Assembly (NCBI RefSeq): GCF_001632365.1 | Contig: NW_024468521.1 | Span: 571,684-635,683, forward strand | Direction: 5' to 3' | DNA from: Laetiporus sulphureus 93-53 | Taxonomy: Eukaryota > Basidiomycota > Agaricomycetes > Polyporales > Laetiporaceae | Length of the DNA: 64,000 bases | Shown here: piece after piece, positions 1-11,900 of the stretch | How positions within the stretch are numbered: position 1 is the first letter of the stretch | Layout of the letters: each line of letters starts with the position of its first letter | Translations under genes and position numbers: made by a program | The notes under the pieces: model-generated | What the model saw: the letters and a program-made list of their open reading frames with translations, nothing else | Told to the model about the DNA's origin: nothing | The model's database searches: none

Positions 1-367
1 CATTAACAAGTTCTCTATATGGGTGAAAACGGCGCACGCACCGTGTGACTAGCTCAAGACGCAGACCCCACAAGTGGAGGTTCTGCGTCGACCGCCGGCA
101 TCATCGATTGCTACTACAATGACATCAGTCGGATGAGCATACAATCATAGTAAAGAAGCATACCATAGCCAAACGTTGAAGCACCGAACAAGGCCATGGT
201 GTTGTAATATCCTAGCATGTAGTCAGCTTGGACATCACAAATGATGATGACAATATTACCTATGTATGGTTATGCTCAGGTGCCACTCGGTGCTGACATT
301 GTTCACGATTCTGAGTAAGTAAATTGAGTTCAAACACTGCGATGATATACCCTCACTGATAACACTA

Positions 368-1190
368 GATCAACGAGTCACGCAGCTCTCGAGATGCTCT
401 ACAGGAGAAGATGGACACTTTGTTCCTGGAGAAGCAGCACCTGGAAGAGCTCATATCACACGCTCGGAGTGAGCTCCATCGGAAACCGACGCAGAGCTCA
501 GGGCGTGTGCCGATGCAGAAGCCAAGGTGGAGGCATTGCAGGCGGAGAAGCTGGCTGCGGAGCTCGCATTCGAAGTTAGTCAAGGAGCTTGAGGCGAGAA
601 TTGACCAGGAACGCACTTCTAAGCTCAATATCGAAGACTTGTTACGAATCACTCAAGCCGACAAACTTCCGCTCGACGGAGCACATGCGCAAGCTCTCTC
701 CGATGTCCAGAAGAAGACTGCCGAGGTAATCGCAGAGCGCGAGCACTATGCTAGACTGGAGAAGGAACTTCGCACGATGAAGGGAAAGCACCGAGAGTTG
801 CCTGCGTCGCAGTCAAACAGTCAGACAGAGCTTGAAGCCAAGATCGCTGCTGAGCATGATGCTCGAGTCCAACTCGAGGAAGAATGCGAGCATCTCCTGG
901 CGAAGAAGCGGAATCTCGAGATTACGCGCTCGAACACCAAGACGGAGCTCCACGAAAATATTTCTCTAGCAGCTGCAGAGCACGCTCGCTTGGAAGAGGC
1001 ACTCGATAGCAAGGTCGCCGAGGTCGCCGAGGAGTGCAGTGCACGTGCCGAGCAAGAGCAGGCACCAGATACAGGCCGAGTTGAAAGCGAAGGCTATTGA
1101 AGCCGGCGCTGGGCACGAAGCGCACTTGAAACCGGAGAACGAGATCCAGCAGCTGTAGGCGGAGGTGCAAGAGGTGGAGATTTGCATTTG
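368..1190 (+). pseudogene. Decayed coiled-coil protein gene fragment
   Basis: An acceptor-like CTAG at 365-368 opens an exon whose translation is almost pure heptad-type, Glu/Lys/Ala/Leu-rich sequence (e.g. EKQHLEELISHARSE near the start, LEKELRTMKGKHREL further on). The coiled-coil character jumps between frames. It starts in the frame of the ATG at 411, is better in another frame around 495-585 (AELRACADAEAKVEALQAEK), returns to the first frame to about 1070, then continues in a third frame until an in-frame TAG near 1155. This suggests at least two indels and a stop in a formerly long coiled coil. I cannot name the protein: no motor, SMC head or other domain is visible. The 5' part lies left of, or near, the window edge. 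Region 1190-1470 shows nothing further. Confidence 0.5.
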
Positions 1191-1477
1191 CGGAGCATTC
1201 AGGAACCTGAGGCGCAGGAGGACGAATGCAACTTGGTTCTATATGCACAGTGTAGACAGGTTGGGACCTGGAAGGCAGGATCAACAAGGGCAGTGAGGAA
1301 CACTAGGCCCGATGGAAAGAGAGGAGAGAGGAGAGAGGAAGGGGTCGAGCACTATATATGCGGTCGATATTGACAATATTGGCAGCTGTTAGCTGAAGTA
1401 CATGGAGAAGACTGCGACGCGCGCCGATCACGTGAGCGTATCTTGCCTTATCCTGTCCAGAACATCGCCAGAATATT

Positions 1478-1556
1478 CGCCTCAAAAGATATTTCCAGGA
1501 TATTGCCGGGACATTCCAACTTTCCTGGCAATATCCCCCCAGGATATTTTGAGTCA
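1478..1556. repeat. Imperfect palindrome, MITE-like hairpin
   Basis: Two arms of about 31 bp face each other around a 10-12 bp loop. The inner arms are GGATATTGCCGGGA (1498-1511) and TCCTGGCAATATCC (1523-1536), which pair with one mismatch. The outer arms, CTCAAAAGATAT and ATATTTTGAG, extend the pairing imperfectly. The surroundings, 1190-1997, hold no gene I can support. It could be a small non-autonomous transposon remnant or a 3' regulatory hairpin; no target-site duplication was identified. Confidence 0.4.
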
Positions 1557-1997
1557 ACACGCAGTGTGAGATCTGAGACTTAGAGCCGGCGTTTGTATGC
1601 GAGCTGGAGACGTGGCACCTCGACTCAGGCACGAAGAGGAAGAGTTTTTTTTGATGTAGGCGGAATACTGTGTCGAAGACGCGAACAGACACACGAAGGA
1701 CGTCAAGCGATTACTGACCATATCGTTCTCGACTGTCCACGAGGTCAACGATCAGTGCATGATATGTACGGCAATAAGACAATTACACCGAGCAAAGAAG
1801 GCGAAAAAAGCTCATGCAAGTAAGCAAGTTTCGATTCTGGTGGCTATGTTATACCACAGAGCCCTGTCGAAGCAATTCTGGACTGTTCTGATATGCGTAG
1901 AACAGGCCACGAGCGCCAACTCAGATCCACAAAGAACGTATTGCAAGGACATGATTATCATTAGTTGGAATGGAAGATCTCACCCCGTGCAGGTCAA

Positions 1998-3396
1998 TCA
2001 ACTATGCTGCAGCTCTGGAGGTCCCGCCTCTCCAGCTTTGTCGATTGCAGCCACGTCCTCATCGGTCAGCTCTATATAAGATCGATGGGGTCCAGTGTGA
2101 GTGTTGCATGTGCGAACCAGCGTCAAGCACGCACCGATATCTCCAGCTTGTATATATGTGTCCATGCGCTCGCGCTTCGTGCTAGAGCTACAATCGGCAT
2201 AGTCGGTCAGGATAAGAGGGATGCCATTATTGCAAAAGGACCGTCAATGAAGGAAGCAATGGCTGGTTAGGACAAAATCAGAGGGCCCACTCACGTCACG
2301 ACAACCACGCCCTTCGCCCTCGCCCACGCGAGCAACACCTGCTCCGGTTTCGCATTCAAACGCTGCGTGATGGCATACAGTGGCTCATCAACTGGCCCGC
2401 CGGAAAAAATGATGAGCGGTCTATTGTGGAAGGCGCGGTGAGTATAGTCGCGCGATTGATGACATCAACGAGAGTGCGACCCCATCGAAGGACGAAGTTA
2501 TCATTGTGCAGATGAGTACGCACATGTTCACACCATATCCCTGAGTGACTATTCCGTGCTTAGTGCAGAAACTAAGAATGGGTGCCTGCTGTTTGAGGTT
2601 GTACGGGTAGAACATGATCTATTCGACCATTTGGTGAGTAAATCCAGAATGGATTGAACAGACTCGGAAGAGCTTACCTGATTAACCGCTGGTTTGGTCG
2701 TAGCCGAGGAAAGGAGCGTCTCGAGCTGTTCGACGTTAAAGTTGCTCACGCCGATACTCCTTGGAGTACATCAGAGCCACATTAACACAAAGTGAACGAG
2801 ACCTAAGCGAAGGATCAGCTGACTTTGCCAGCCCGTCTGCTTGGATTTCCTCCATTTTCTTCCAGATCGTCGGAATATCCGGTTGCGCATGCTTGGGGCC
2901 GTGGATGAGATACATATCGACATAGTCTACACCGAACTGCGATCGGGCATCGTTTCAAAATAAGGCGCGCGACATGAAGATCTGTGCACGCACATATTCG
3001 CAGCTGTTTTTTAAAGACGTTTCGAGATCCGCGCGGCTGGAGAACTTCGTAGTGATGTACACGTCTTCGCGTTTCAGTCCATTTGCGCGGATCGCCGCGC
3101 CGGCTTCGGCCTCGTTCCCGTATGCTTGCGCAGAGTCTGCGTGCCATACCAATATCAACCGATTGCGACTGAGTCTGGCCAGAGCGTACAACCCGCCTAT
3201 ATGGGTGAACCCGGCGCTCAGGGCTTCGTTCACGATGTCGATGGCACCCTGCCCGTTCCCGCGTCTCCATGTACCGAAAGCGATCTTGGGCATGTAAGTG
3301 CCTTCATGACACATCAGATAACCTCTTGATTCAGTGTATATGCTTACGACAGCGCGAAGACATACCATCGTTGAGCTTGACCTTGTCCCAAGGCAT
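1998..3396 (-). CDS. Aldo/keto reductase (AKR), multi-exon
   Basis: Encodes a cytosolic NAD(P)H-dependent aldo/keto reductase (TIM barrel, reduction of aldehydes or ketones; substrate unknown). Exon 1 (3396-3366) reads MPWDKVKLNDG; exon 2 (3301-3197) holds the strand KIAFGTW and GFTHI; exon 3, from 3136, carries D-x-A-x-x-YGNE with the catalytic Asp and Tyr, then YITTK with the catalytic Lys. The next exon has QFGVDYVDMYLIHGP with the catalytic His, then SIGVSNFN, KAKGVVVVT-like LLAWA and SSSTKRER cofactor-loop segments. The last exon ends ELTDEDVAAIDKAG...LQHS before TGA at 2000-1998. All four catalytic residues are present and no stop was found in the exons read. One oddity: the intron at 3196-3137 starts with GC (GCGGGT), where its tandem paralogue has GTAAGC. 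Roughly 300 aa, normal for the family. Confidence 0.8.
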
Positions 3397-4091
3397 TTGA
3401 GATGAATGTAGGGATTGAACGAGAGTCGCGACATCTCATAGCGATGCATCACGGTGGTACGAGATGACTCGGCATCGACCGTATCTTACTAACAATTATC
3501 TCGCCGATATGCTCGAAAAGTACATGATGTAGTCGGACGCTGTGATTGACAAGATAACGAATCGAAGCGTTCATGGCCGTCGAACGACTGGCGATGACAG
3601 TAGAGGTAGATTCAGATTCAGGTGGTCATCACGCGATCTTCCTGTATGCTGATAGATCGTCAACTTGTAGAGAACGTTGACCTCATTGGGAGTAATGACC
3701 CATAACATCAAGATGGGTGGCCGCTTAGATCTCAGAGGATGCAAGTGAGCTCGTATTAGGTGAGGTACTAGGCCTGAGAACCGTTGCCGTCACGATCTGA
3801 TGGTGGCGTGTAAATCCAATTCAGCCACAGGCGCGTCTTGAGCGCGCACAACTTCGTGACCCGCTCCGCTTGTACCAGACCGGCGCAACTAAGCTTATTC
3901 ATTGTTTATCATTCAGTGCAGCACTCAGCTTCAAGTTTATATCGAGCACCACAGATATCTTGGTGCGGTGTTTATAATACAACATCCTCTGACCGGCAGA
4001 ACTGCCCGACAGATTTCCAACGTACAATCCTCCTGCCCTGATCATTCATAAACAACGGCGTCGAGCAGCTTGGTCTCAAAGTCGCCCTACG
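3397..4091. other. Intergenic stretch with duplicated block
   Basis: No gene supported. The segment about 3785-3885 (GGTGGCGTG...CAGCCACAGGCGCGTCTTGA) recurs at about 6765-6860. A block downstream of the F-box gene (about 5020-5110, AGTGAGTGC...GTGCTAGCTAC) recurs at about 6950-7030. The intergenic DNA was therefore duplicated along with the AKR genes. Confidence 0.5.
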
Positions 4092-4131
4092 ATGGAAACG
4101 AACCTCCGTAATTCACCCGATTTCGCGCTAC

Positions 4132-4990
4132 ATGTATACCGGACGCAGAATATCCGCGACAACACCTTGGACGATGCGCAGCTGGAAACTCGGTGTCCGC
4201 TCGACAATGGGCTACATGATTGCACGCCCATCTCCACGTGTTTTGCCGCCAATTAGCTCGACAGGTTCCCCCCTAGAACTTCTCATCGAGGTCCTGCTGC
4301 AGCTAGACATTCCTTCGCTGACTCGCTTCCGCGGCCTCAACCGCCGCACAATGGAGCTTGTCAACTCGGTCCACCAGTACACCGCAATCATCGAGCATTG
4401 CTCTAACACCATCCGCGCCATTGTTAGCATCGAGGCGGATACGTTTGACTGTGGTAAACTGTACGGAACACTCTGTACAAGCCGATGTTACACGTGCAAT
4501 CGCTTTGGCGACCATCTCTATCTTATAGACTGTCGCCGCGTCTGCTACTTCTGTTTCACCCGGTGGCCGGAATACTTCCCCCTCACAAGTCGCGAAGCAT
4601 ATAGGTTCTTCACCCCCAACACAAAGCCACAGAGCAAGTCTAAAAGCTCCCGCAAACTCTTAGAGTTGGCGAAACCACCAAGCATCCTGAGCCTGCCCGG
4701 GCGGTACTGTAGTGCTTGGACTACGAGGGGGGGAAACCACCAGGGAACCTAAGCGATTCATGGCCATCATCTCCGCGCCGGTTCTGCTCAATGGTGGCCG
4801 GCAGGTCGACCAAGGATTCTTCTGCCTCGGCTGCAGGGACGAGACGGAGGAGGAAACCAAGCACTTCAGAATCAAATACACGACAGAAGACATGTCAGAG
4901 CACATTGCGAGCTATGGACGAGTAGTGGAGAGGACGCCGAGGACCCCCGGCAGGTTCATGCACGTTACCAAGGACCAGATCACGCCGTAC
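4132..4990 (+). pseudogene. F-box protein with zinc-binding cysteines, frameshifted
   Basis: An F-box (SPLELLIEVLLQLDIPSL, about 4270-4325) is followed by a Cys-rich segment CTSRCYTCNRFGDH...CRRVCYFCF (about 4470-4555). Then comes a C-terminal FCLGC...HFRIKY...EHIASYGRV block, the usual order in a large family of fungal F-box proteins that act as SCF ubiquitin-ligase substrate adaptors. The reading frame breaks inside a run of seven Gs at about 4727-4733: the first 200 or so residues are in one frame and the last about 90 in another, and removing one G would join them. The N-terminus is also uncertain: an ATG at 4092 opens a different frame that stops at 4253. I therefore call it broken, or a sequencing indel in the G run. 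Ends at TAG 4991-4993. Confidence 0.65.
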
Positions 4991-5251
4991 TAGAGAAGTG
5001 ACGGTGGCGACCACAGACGAAACTTAGTGAGTGCTCTGCACTCTACGATTGACGCACCGGTTGAACACGATTTACAAGTGCTAGCTACCGGAGTATACTT
5101 CACAGGTTATTACGCACCTTCTAACGTGTTTCATTTATGCGTACGCATCACAGTCGCTGCAGCCATCCAGTCGCATCGAAACTCGTCGTATTCGACGCGA
5201 TCATCGTTTATATCTGCACTTCCACGAGCGTAAAGCCCAAAGTATCTTATT

Positions 5252-6622
5252 TCACTCAGCAGTTAACTCGACAATGTCTCCCTTACCAGTCCTGTACCAC
5301 TGTCCTTCAGAAATTCCCGTCTGTATTTCATATCCCAACACCTCGTCCCCAAAAAGAAGTTTGGAAAGCCGGTTAATGATAGGCGCGGTCGCCACTTCGT
5401 TAGTGATTGCGATCCACAGCGCTTGCCATATATGCGAGTTTCGTGTACACTGCGTGAGCTTTCCATTTGATGCAATATCTACGGCATCGAGATACGCCCT
5501 GCGATACTTCATCAACTCGGTCGGGGAGTCAAACCGCCCGTTTTCTTCGTCAGAGTTATTCTCTGCCCAGCCATAGAAAAGCGGGTCCCAGTCCACCGTG
5601 AGCCACGAAGGATACGCCATTGCTCCACCTTGGCGCGGCCCTACGTAGATACCATCCCAATCTATGATTCCGGTGATAGTCCCGTCATCGGCGACAATGA
5701 TGTTCTGGCTATCGTAGTCGGTGTGGCCGAGGACAAATGGCGGACCGTCAAGTGCGGGGTCGGGAAGCACAGAGAGGAAGAGCTGCAGCATCACGAGCAT
5801 CGGACTGTCGCCCAAACTTCGACGGGCATATAGAACACAGGAGAGGAAGGCGTGCGCACTGATGAACGGGCCTGCGGGGCCCAGAACAGGGGGAGGAGTC
5901 TCATCGTCCGCAAAGACAATGAGAGTGGAAAGCTCGGGGAATGGCACAACGACACATGTTCCAGATGTCTCGTCGACTTCCAGCCGCCCAATTTGGCCAA
6001 ACTCCAATTCAGCGAGTTCTGCCATCCACCAAGCCAATTGTTTGAATATAATCTCCCGTTTCGCATCAGTAATCCACTGGCTATCGTTCCAAACCTTTGA
6101 GAGGTTCGTGCCGATGACGAAGTCAGTTATCATGAACGGGCGTCCAAGTGCGTTCTGGGCGTCAACCGACCAATAATGTATATGTGGCAAAGGCATAGAT
6201 GTTTTGGAGGAAACTAGTCGCTGAGCGACGATATCGAGATGCATGGTCTGTGCAAATGTGGGAGAGAAGACGTCGCCGGCGGCAGGGATGCGGATTGCCC
6301 AACGCACGTCATCCGAGAAGACCACTTCGTACACGATGTTGTAAGATCCTGTATGAGGAGGATAATAGACCGTGCAAATTACGTCGTCCGTCAGGTTTGG
6401 AGAGGTTTCCTTTCGTATTGCAAGCACGAACGCTTGCAGTTGTCGGATATCAATGGCGGCAATGATACCCGCAAACAACTGTTCCTCCTCGTCTCCCTCT
6501 CTTTCATCCTCTTGATTTGAAAGAGCGTCCTTATCTTCGTCGAGTCTTCGAACCTCAGTTGTCGCGGAGCAGTTCGTCGAACAATCGTTATCACGGCCAT
6601 CCTCGTTGATGGTAGAATGCAT
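5252..6622 (-). CDS. Aminoglycoside phosphotransferase-fold kinase
   Basis: Single open frame of 456 codons from the ATG at 6622; an upstream in-frame TTG is unlikely to be used. The kinase N-lobe is visible as GSYNIVYEVVF...WAIRIP (the usual glycine loop and lysine region are diverged). The catalytic loop is GHTDYDSQNI near residue 298 and the Mg-binding motif is IIDWDG near residue 318. The acidic stretch around residues 25-45 is low complexity. The family (APH/choline-kinase-like) phosphorylates small molecules or is a pseudokinase. It is hugely expanded in Agaricomycetes and its substrates are unknown, so antibiotic resistance should not be inferred. It lies between the F-box gene and AKR-2; a second member is at 39835-40795. 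Confidence 0.8.
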   Translation of the reverse strand: MHSTINEDGRDNDCSTNCSATTEVRRLDEDKDALSNQEDEREGDEEEQLFAGIIAAIDIRQLQAFVLAIRKETSPNLTDDVICTVYYPPHTGSYNIVYEVVFSDDVRWAIRIPAAGDVFSPTFAQTMHLDIVAQRLVSSKTSMPLPHIHYWSVDAQNALGRPFMITDFVIGTNLSKVWNDSQWITDAKREIIFKQLAWWMAELAELEFGQIGRLEVDETSGTCVVVPFPELSTLIVFADDETPPPVLGPAGPFISAHAFLSCVLYARRSLGDSPMLVMLQLFLSVLPDPALDGPPFVLGHTDYDSQNIIVADDGTITGIIDWDGIYVGPRQGGAMAYPSWLTVDWDPLFYGWAENNSDEENGRFDSPTELMKYRRAYLDAVDIASNGKLTQCTRNSHIWQALWIAITNEVATAPIINRLSKLLFGDEVLGYEIQTGISEGQWYRTGKGDIVELTAE

Positions 6623-6764
6623 CACGTACAGAGAAATCGGATGAGGGTGATGTAACAGCTGGAGACAATAATCGGCATATATGCGAGTGGAGAAATACAG
6701 TAATGCGCCCAATCATCGAATTGAGCTGCTCGGAAGATGCAACTTGCAATTCAGCTCAGAGGAG

Positions 6765-7040
6765 GCGTGACGATGGTGGCGTGAGATTTTCAGCCACAGG
6801 CGCGTCTTGATCGTGGCAAAGTCCGAGCCCCCCGCAACGTCCTCCTTGTACCTAGTCTCGGAATGATGCACCTTTCAGATTTCAGCTTTCCAAATTTTAT
6901 CACTCACTGGTACCCATGCTCGTTATTCAACATTCAGCTCAACTCAGCGAGACTCAGTGAGTGCGCTTTGCTAGACGACTGACGGATCGTCTTAGAATGA
7001 TTCACACGTGCTAGCTACTGACGACATTCCATACTCGATC
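6765..7040. repeat. Second copy of duplicated intergenic block
   Basis: Matches in order the segments at about 3785-3885 and 5020-5110, upstream of AKR-2 rather than AKR-1. It supports a tandem duplication that carried AKR plus flanking DNA, after which the F-box and kinase genes separate the copies. No gene is seen here. Confidence 0.55.
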
Positions 7041-7121
7041 AAGCCATGGTAATAGAATATGATAGACATAAATACGTACACTGTAAAGGTGCATCGTTAA
7101 CTCTTAGCGGTGACCTTGAGG

Positions 7122-8426
7122 TCAGCCCGCAAGCCCTGCCATGTCAATCGCAACAATGTCCGCCAAGGTAAGCTCTGTTGGAGTTGCGAGCGTGTCAGTG
7201 TTGGGCCAAACATAGGCATAGGAAAAACAAATTGACACGTACTTAGATCACCCGCCTTCAGATACCCTTCGAGACGTTCTCGCTTTGTGCTCGAGCTAGG
7301 CAACCACAGTCAATATCATTGCTAGTACGATGTTCGGGCGCGTACGTCACGACCACAACCCCTTTCGCTTTCGCCCACGCGAGGAGGACCTGCTCCGGCG
7401 GTGAATTGAGCCGCTCAGAGATAGACTTCAGAGGTGCGTCGAGATTCCCCCCGGGCTGTTGAGTGATGGGTCTGCCACGCGAAGATGGTAATTTATATGA
7501 AGAAACGATCGGATTTGCAGAGGGAGAGATTGATGGATGGAAGAAGACGTACAGCAGTACGCTGTAGGCCTCGCTGACAATTCCATGTGAAGAGCCGAAG
7601 GCCACGATGGGAGTTTGGCGAGTGAGGACATAAGGGTGGAAGAGGATCTAGCGAATTGAGGTGGGGATATTAGGAAGCGAATGGGAAAGGAAGACTCTAT
7701 GCTCCCCTGATTGACCACCGGTTTGACGGTTGCCTATTCAAAGTCAGATCTGGAACCGTGACGTTGCTGACGCCGATGCTCCTGGGGTAAAAACGCAACG
7801 ATCGTAAGCACTTCCATGGACATCGGGGCCTTACATATATACACGAGCTCACTTCGCGAGTCATGCAGCCTGTATTGCCTCCATCTTCTTCCAGATGGTA
7901 GGGATATCCGGAACGGCGAGGTCGGGTCCGTGGATCAAGTACAGATCAACATGGTTAACACCGAGCTACAATCGTCCCTCTCATTGCAACGCGGTAAGAA
8001 GATCAAGTGCACTCGCTTACGAATTCACAGCTGTTCTTGATAGACGTGTCAATGTCCGCGCGCCCCGAGTACTTCGTGGTGATGTAGACGTCCTCGCGCC
8101 TGAGCCCGCTCGCACGCAGTGCATCACCAGCCTCAGACTCATTGCGGTATACCTGCGCGTTATCTAGCGCGATCCGCTTTTGCACATCTCGCGCTGGGGA
8201 GTCGAGCAGAGTCCCATGGCTTACCGATATGAGTGAACCCGACATCGAATGCTTGCGACACTCAATGGATGGATGATTGTCTGCCCCTTCCCGAGCTTCC
8301 AGGTGCCGATCGCGATGCTCGGAATAGTCGTTCCTGTCAAACAGGTACGGCAACGGATAGTAGACAAGAAATCTGCAAACGTTCAGCGGCTAACCGTCGT
8401 TCAGATTGACATCCTCTCAAGGCATC
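7122..8426 (-). pseudogene. Aldo/keto reductase pseudogene (tandem copy)
   Basis: Exon-for-exon paralogue of the AKR at 1998-3396, with the same MPxxxVxLNDG start (ATG 8426), GTTIPSIAIGTW, YITTKYSGRAD, DLYLIHGP, SSSTKRER and ELTLADIVAID end (TGA 7124-7122). It carries three lesions. Codon 3 is TGA where the paralogue has TGG (8420-8418). There is a net +1 frame change between GTWKLGKGQ and AFDVGFTHI (about 8245-8290). A TGA at 7863-7861 replaces the Gly of the GLAKS motif. The intron equivalent to the GC-donor intron of AKR-1 here has a normal GT donor. It cannot make a full reductase as read. Confidence 0.8.
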
Positions 8427-8919
8427 TTGCTAGCAGCGGCTGCGAATTGGACGTGGAACGAACAAGAACTGCATTCAAGTTGGAGCACACCGCTCAATAT
8501 ATCGAGATGCCACGGTCCGTTTCCTCTGTGAACTCTACTTGAACGAGGAACGGATGACGCCGCGTGGGACAGCCATGCGACAGGTTGCACCAACGAATTC
8601 TCCTTCCGGGATTCAGATGACTGAGGGCCTGAGGCCCAACTCTTGATCATGCATAACCCGCGCAGAATCGATTCATGTAGGCGTAAAATTGCGTATTATT
8701 GCTCGTCATGTACTATCTATTCTATCATGCAAATCATAAAAAAATTCAAAGCTACGCGTGCAAGCGTACAACAAGTACTCATCAATGCATCACGATAGTC
8801 ACTCCAGGCACAGACAGGAGCTAAGAATCGGGCAATCGTCAAAAAACAGCGATGTAGGTATGTATGTATGGAGTATATCATGCATGCAGGTATCACAGAG
8901 GTATACAGGGGGAAACAGC
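8427..8919. other. Intergenic, pma1 3' flank
   Basis: AT-rich, with short A runs (8737-8743) and repeated TATGTATG-type runs near 8855-8875. This is the 3' side of pma1 (minus strand) and the 5' side of AKR-2. No gene supported; no clear polyadenylation signal can be assigned by eye. Confidence 0.4.
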
Positions 8920-11900
8920 TTACGCCTGTGCACGCGATGGGTGTCGCGCGAGCGTCGTGCCCGCCCTTTGCGCCTGAATGCTGCTGAACCGCTGTAGCTC
9001 CTCGGGCTTGATATGCACCCGGCCGCCCAATCCGACCTTGCGCGCCGCGCGGCGGATGAACGACACCCGGTTGGAGTACAAGCTCTCGTGTATGCTCGCC
9101 GCGCGCGACTGCGTCCGTGTAATGGGCACACCCGTGCTACTCGCCTCCTTCGCCGCCTGCATCATCTCCGCGTTGTGTTTCTCGCGCAGTTTCTTGATCA
9201 CCGTCGCCTTCATCGCGAACTTGATCCAGTCCAGAGGGATGAACCAGCAAATGTTCCACACCCATACGATGCCGACCCACCCGCCGCTGATCCCCTGTAT
9301 CTGTGTGAAGCCCCAGTTCGCATATACCGAGATGATGGTCGAGACGAGCTGTGCGATGCAGAACGCGCCCATCAGCGCGAACGATGGCCGCTCCATGAAG
9401 AAGAAACCGTGCGATCGCGTGACGAAGATGAGGGCCTGTGAGATGATGGCCACCTGAAGGTAGACAATCGAGTGCAGAATCTTGTCATTGGGGTACGTCG
9501 GCATGATGTTCCCATCCTCAAAGGTGACGCCGAACTTGCGGTAGAAGAAGTCGGTGCGTAAGCAGATGGAGACAAGTGCAATGCTAGATAAAAAAAAATC
9601 AGTCAGCGTCAATTAATTTAACAAACACGGAATGGAACACCTACGTGGAGAGGGTGAGGTACAAGCCATATGCGACAGCGAACGAGAAAATCTCTGCAAG
9701 ATCCCAGCTGTCCGGCATGTTGCTCGGCAGGACACGGTCGACCGAGAGCGTCATGATGGTACCATCGTTAAGCAGGGCAATGATCAGCACCATGAAGGGC
9801 GGGAAGTCAAACTTGAACGCGAATGCAAGAATGGCGAAGCAAACGACAATACGGATGGTAACCGCGCATGCATATATTGAGTAATTGCGCATACGCTGGA
9901 AGATGACACGAGAACCGCGGATGGCGTGGACGATAGTCGAGAGACCCGGCTCCGTCAATACAATATCCGCAGCACCGCGGGCAGCGTCCGTCGCGCCCTC
10001 GACAGCAATACCGACGTTGGCACGGGACAACGCCGGCGCATCGTTCGCACCGTCGCCGGTCATCGCGACCAAGTGACCGAGACCCTGAAGACGCTTAACG
10101 ATCTCATACTTATGCTCGGGGAAGACACCAGCGAAACCATCCGCGTCGAGGATCATCGCGTCGAGCGACGCATGCTTGCCTCCCGGCTCGGGGCCCTCCT
10201 TGAGCACCTTCGCAGGGTACATGTGGTCACCCAGTCCGAGACGACGTCCAGTCTCCTTTGCGATTGCGAGCTGGTCACCAGTAACCATCTTGACCTTGAC
10301 ACCAAGGGCCATAGCGTCATCGATCGTCTGCTTGGTATCCGAACGAGGCGGGTCGAAAATGGGAAGCAGACCAATGAGCTCGAAGCCGTTGCCCTCAGCA
10401 GCATGATCATCTCCATCCAGCTCCTCGTATGCGACAGCCAAAGCACGAAGACCGCGCTGCGCAAACTCCTCGACATCGGCCTCGAGACGGTTCTCGATCT
10501 CCTCGGTCTTGTTGCGCGTGCAGAGCTCGATGATGATACCGGTCATACCCTTTGTCACGCGCTTCAGGCGACCTGACGCCGTCTCGAGGTAGGTGATCTC
10601 CGTACGCTTGTCGACGGGATTAAACGGCTTAAAGTCGAGGAGCTTGATACCGTCGCGTGCGCGGCTCGGGTCGCCAATTGCGCCGACAATACAAGCGTCG
10701 ATGGCGTCCTGGTTCTCAGTACGGGAGGCGTAGGCGGAGAGGAGAATCACATCCTCAGCAGAGAATGGGCCGTATGTACGAACGCTCTCGCGGTCGATAG
10801 TGAGCTTGTTCGTGGTCAGCGTGCCCGTCTTATCCGAGCAAAGAATGGTGACAGCGGCAAGCTCCTCAATGGCCGTGATACGCGTGACGATGGCCTTGTA
10901 TTTGGCGAGCTGCTGAGCACCGACAGCAAGGGTGACGGACAGGACAGTGGGCATGGCAATGGGGATACCACCGATCAGGAGTACAAGGATATCGTTCAGG
11001 CCACGACGGTAGTGGTAGCGGAAACCGGCGTACAGACAGAAGATCTCGGCGATGACGAAGATACCGATGGATACCAAGCAGAAAGTACCAATCTGGGCAA
11101 GGATCTTCTGCAAGTGGCCGGTCGTATCGTCGTCCTGGCCAACGAGTGAAGCGGCGCGACCGAAGAAGGTGTTCGCACCGGTAGAAATGACGACACCCTC
11201 GGCTTCACCCTGTTTGCAGGTCGAACCACTGTAGATGACACGTGAGCATCACGAATTGATAGGCTACCACGCGCATATACTCACGAGAAACACTGATCGC
11301 CAGTCTTCTTGCTCTGGGGGAGCGACTCGCCAGTAAGAGCAGCCTGGTCAATGGAGACGTTGATGGCCTCAATGAGACGGCAATCCGCAGGAACGATATC
11401 ACCGATCTTGAAAGAGATCATATCACCAGGGACAAGGTCGGACGACTCGATCTCGCGCCAGCTACCGTTACGCTTGACCTTGGCCTTGGGCGCGAGCGAG
11501 TCCATGAGAGCCTTGACAGCATTACCAGCGTTACGTTCCTCGTAGAAACCGATGGCCGAGTTGATGAAGAGCAGAAGGACGATACCGACGAAGTCCTCCC
11601 AGTCCGGTGGCTGGTGCTCGCCGTTGGAAAGGACGATAGCGACAAGAGCAGCACCCTCCATGACCCAGGAAAGAGGGTTCCACATGAAACTGAGGAACTG
11701 CGGCGCGTGTGAGCGGCGTGTGAAAGTGACAACGGAAGTAGATAGTGCTTACCTGGAGGAATGCATTCTGCTCCTCCGCCTCGAGCTTGTTGGGACCAAA
11801 GATCTCGAGGCGACGGGTAACCTCCTCATCTGTGAGACCGCCCTCGTCGCACTGAAGCAACTTGAAGACATCGTCGACGACGATGGTCTCAAGGTCAACC

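Noticed and set aside
5252..6622. Antibiotic resistance interpretation of the APH-fold kinase
   Set aside because: The family is massively expanded in Agaricomycetes with unknown substrates; the fold alone does not indicate resistance.
9013..10576. Long plus-strand ORFs across the pma1 region
   Set aside because: They are antisense shadows of GC-rich pma1 codons; the minus-strand gene has every P-type ATPase motif and consistent splicing.
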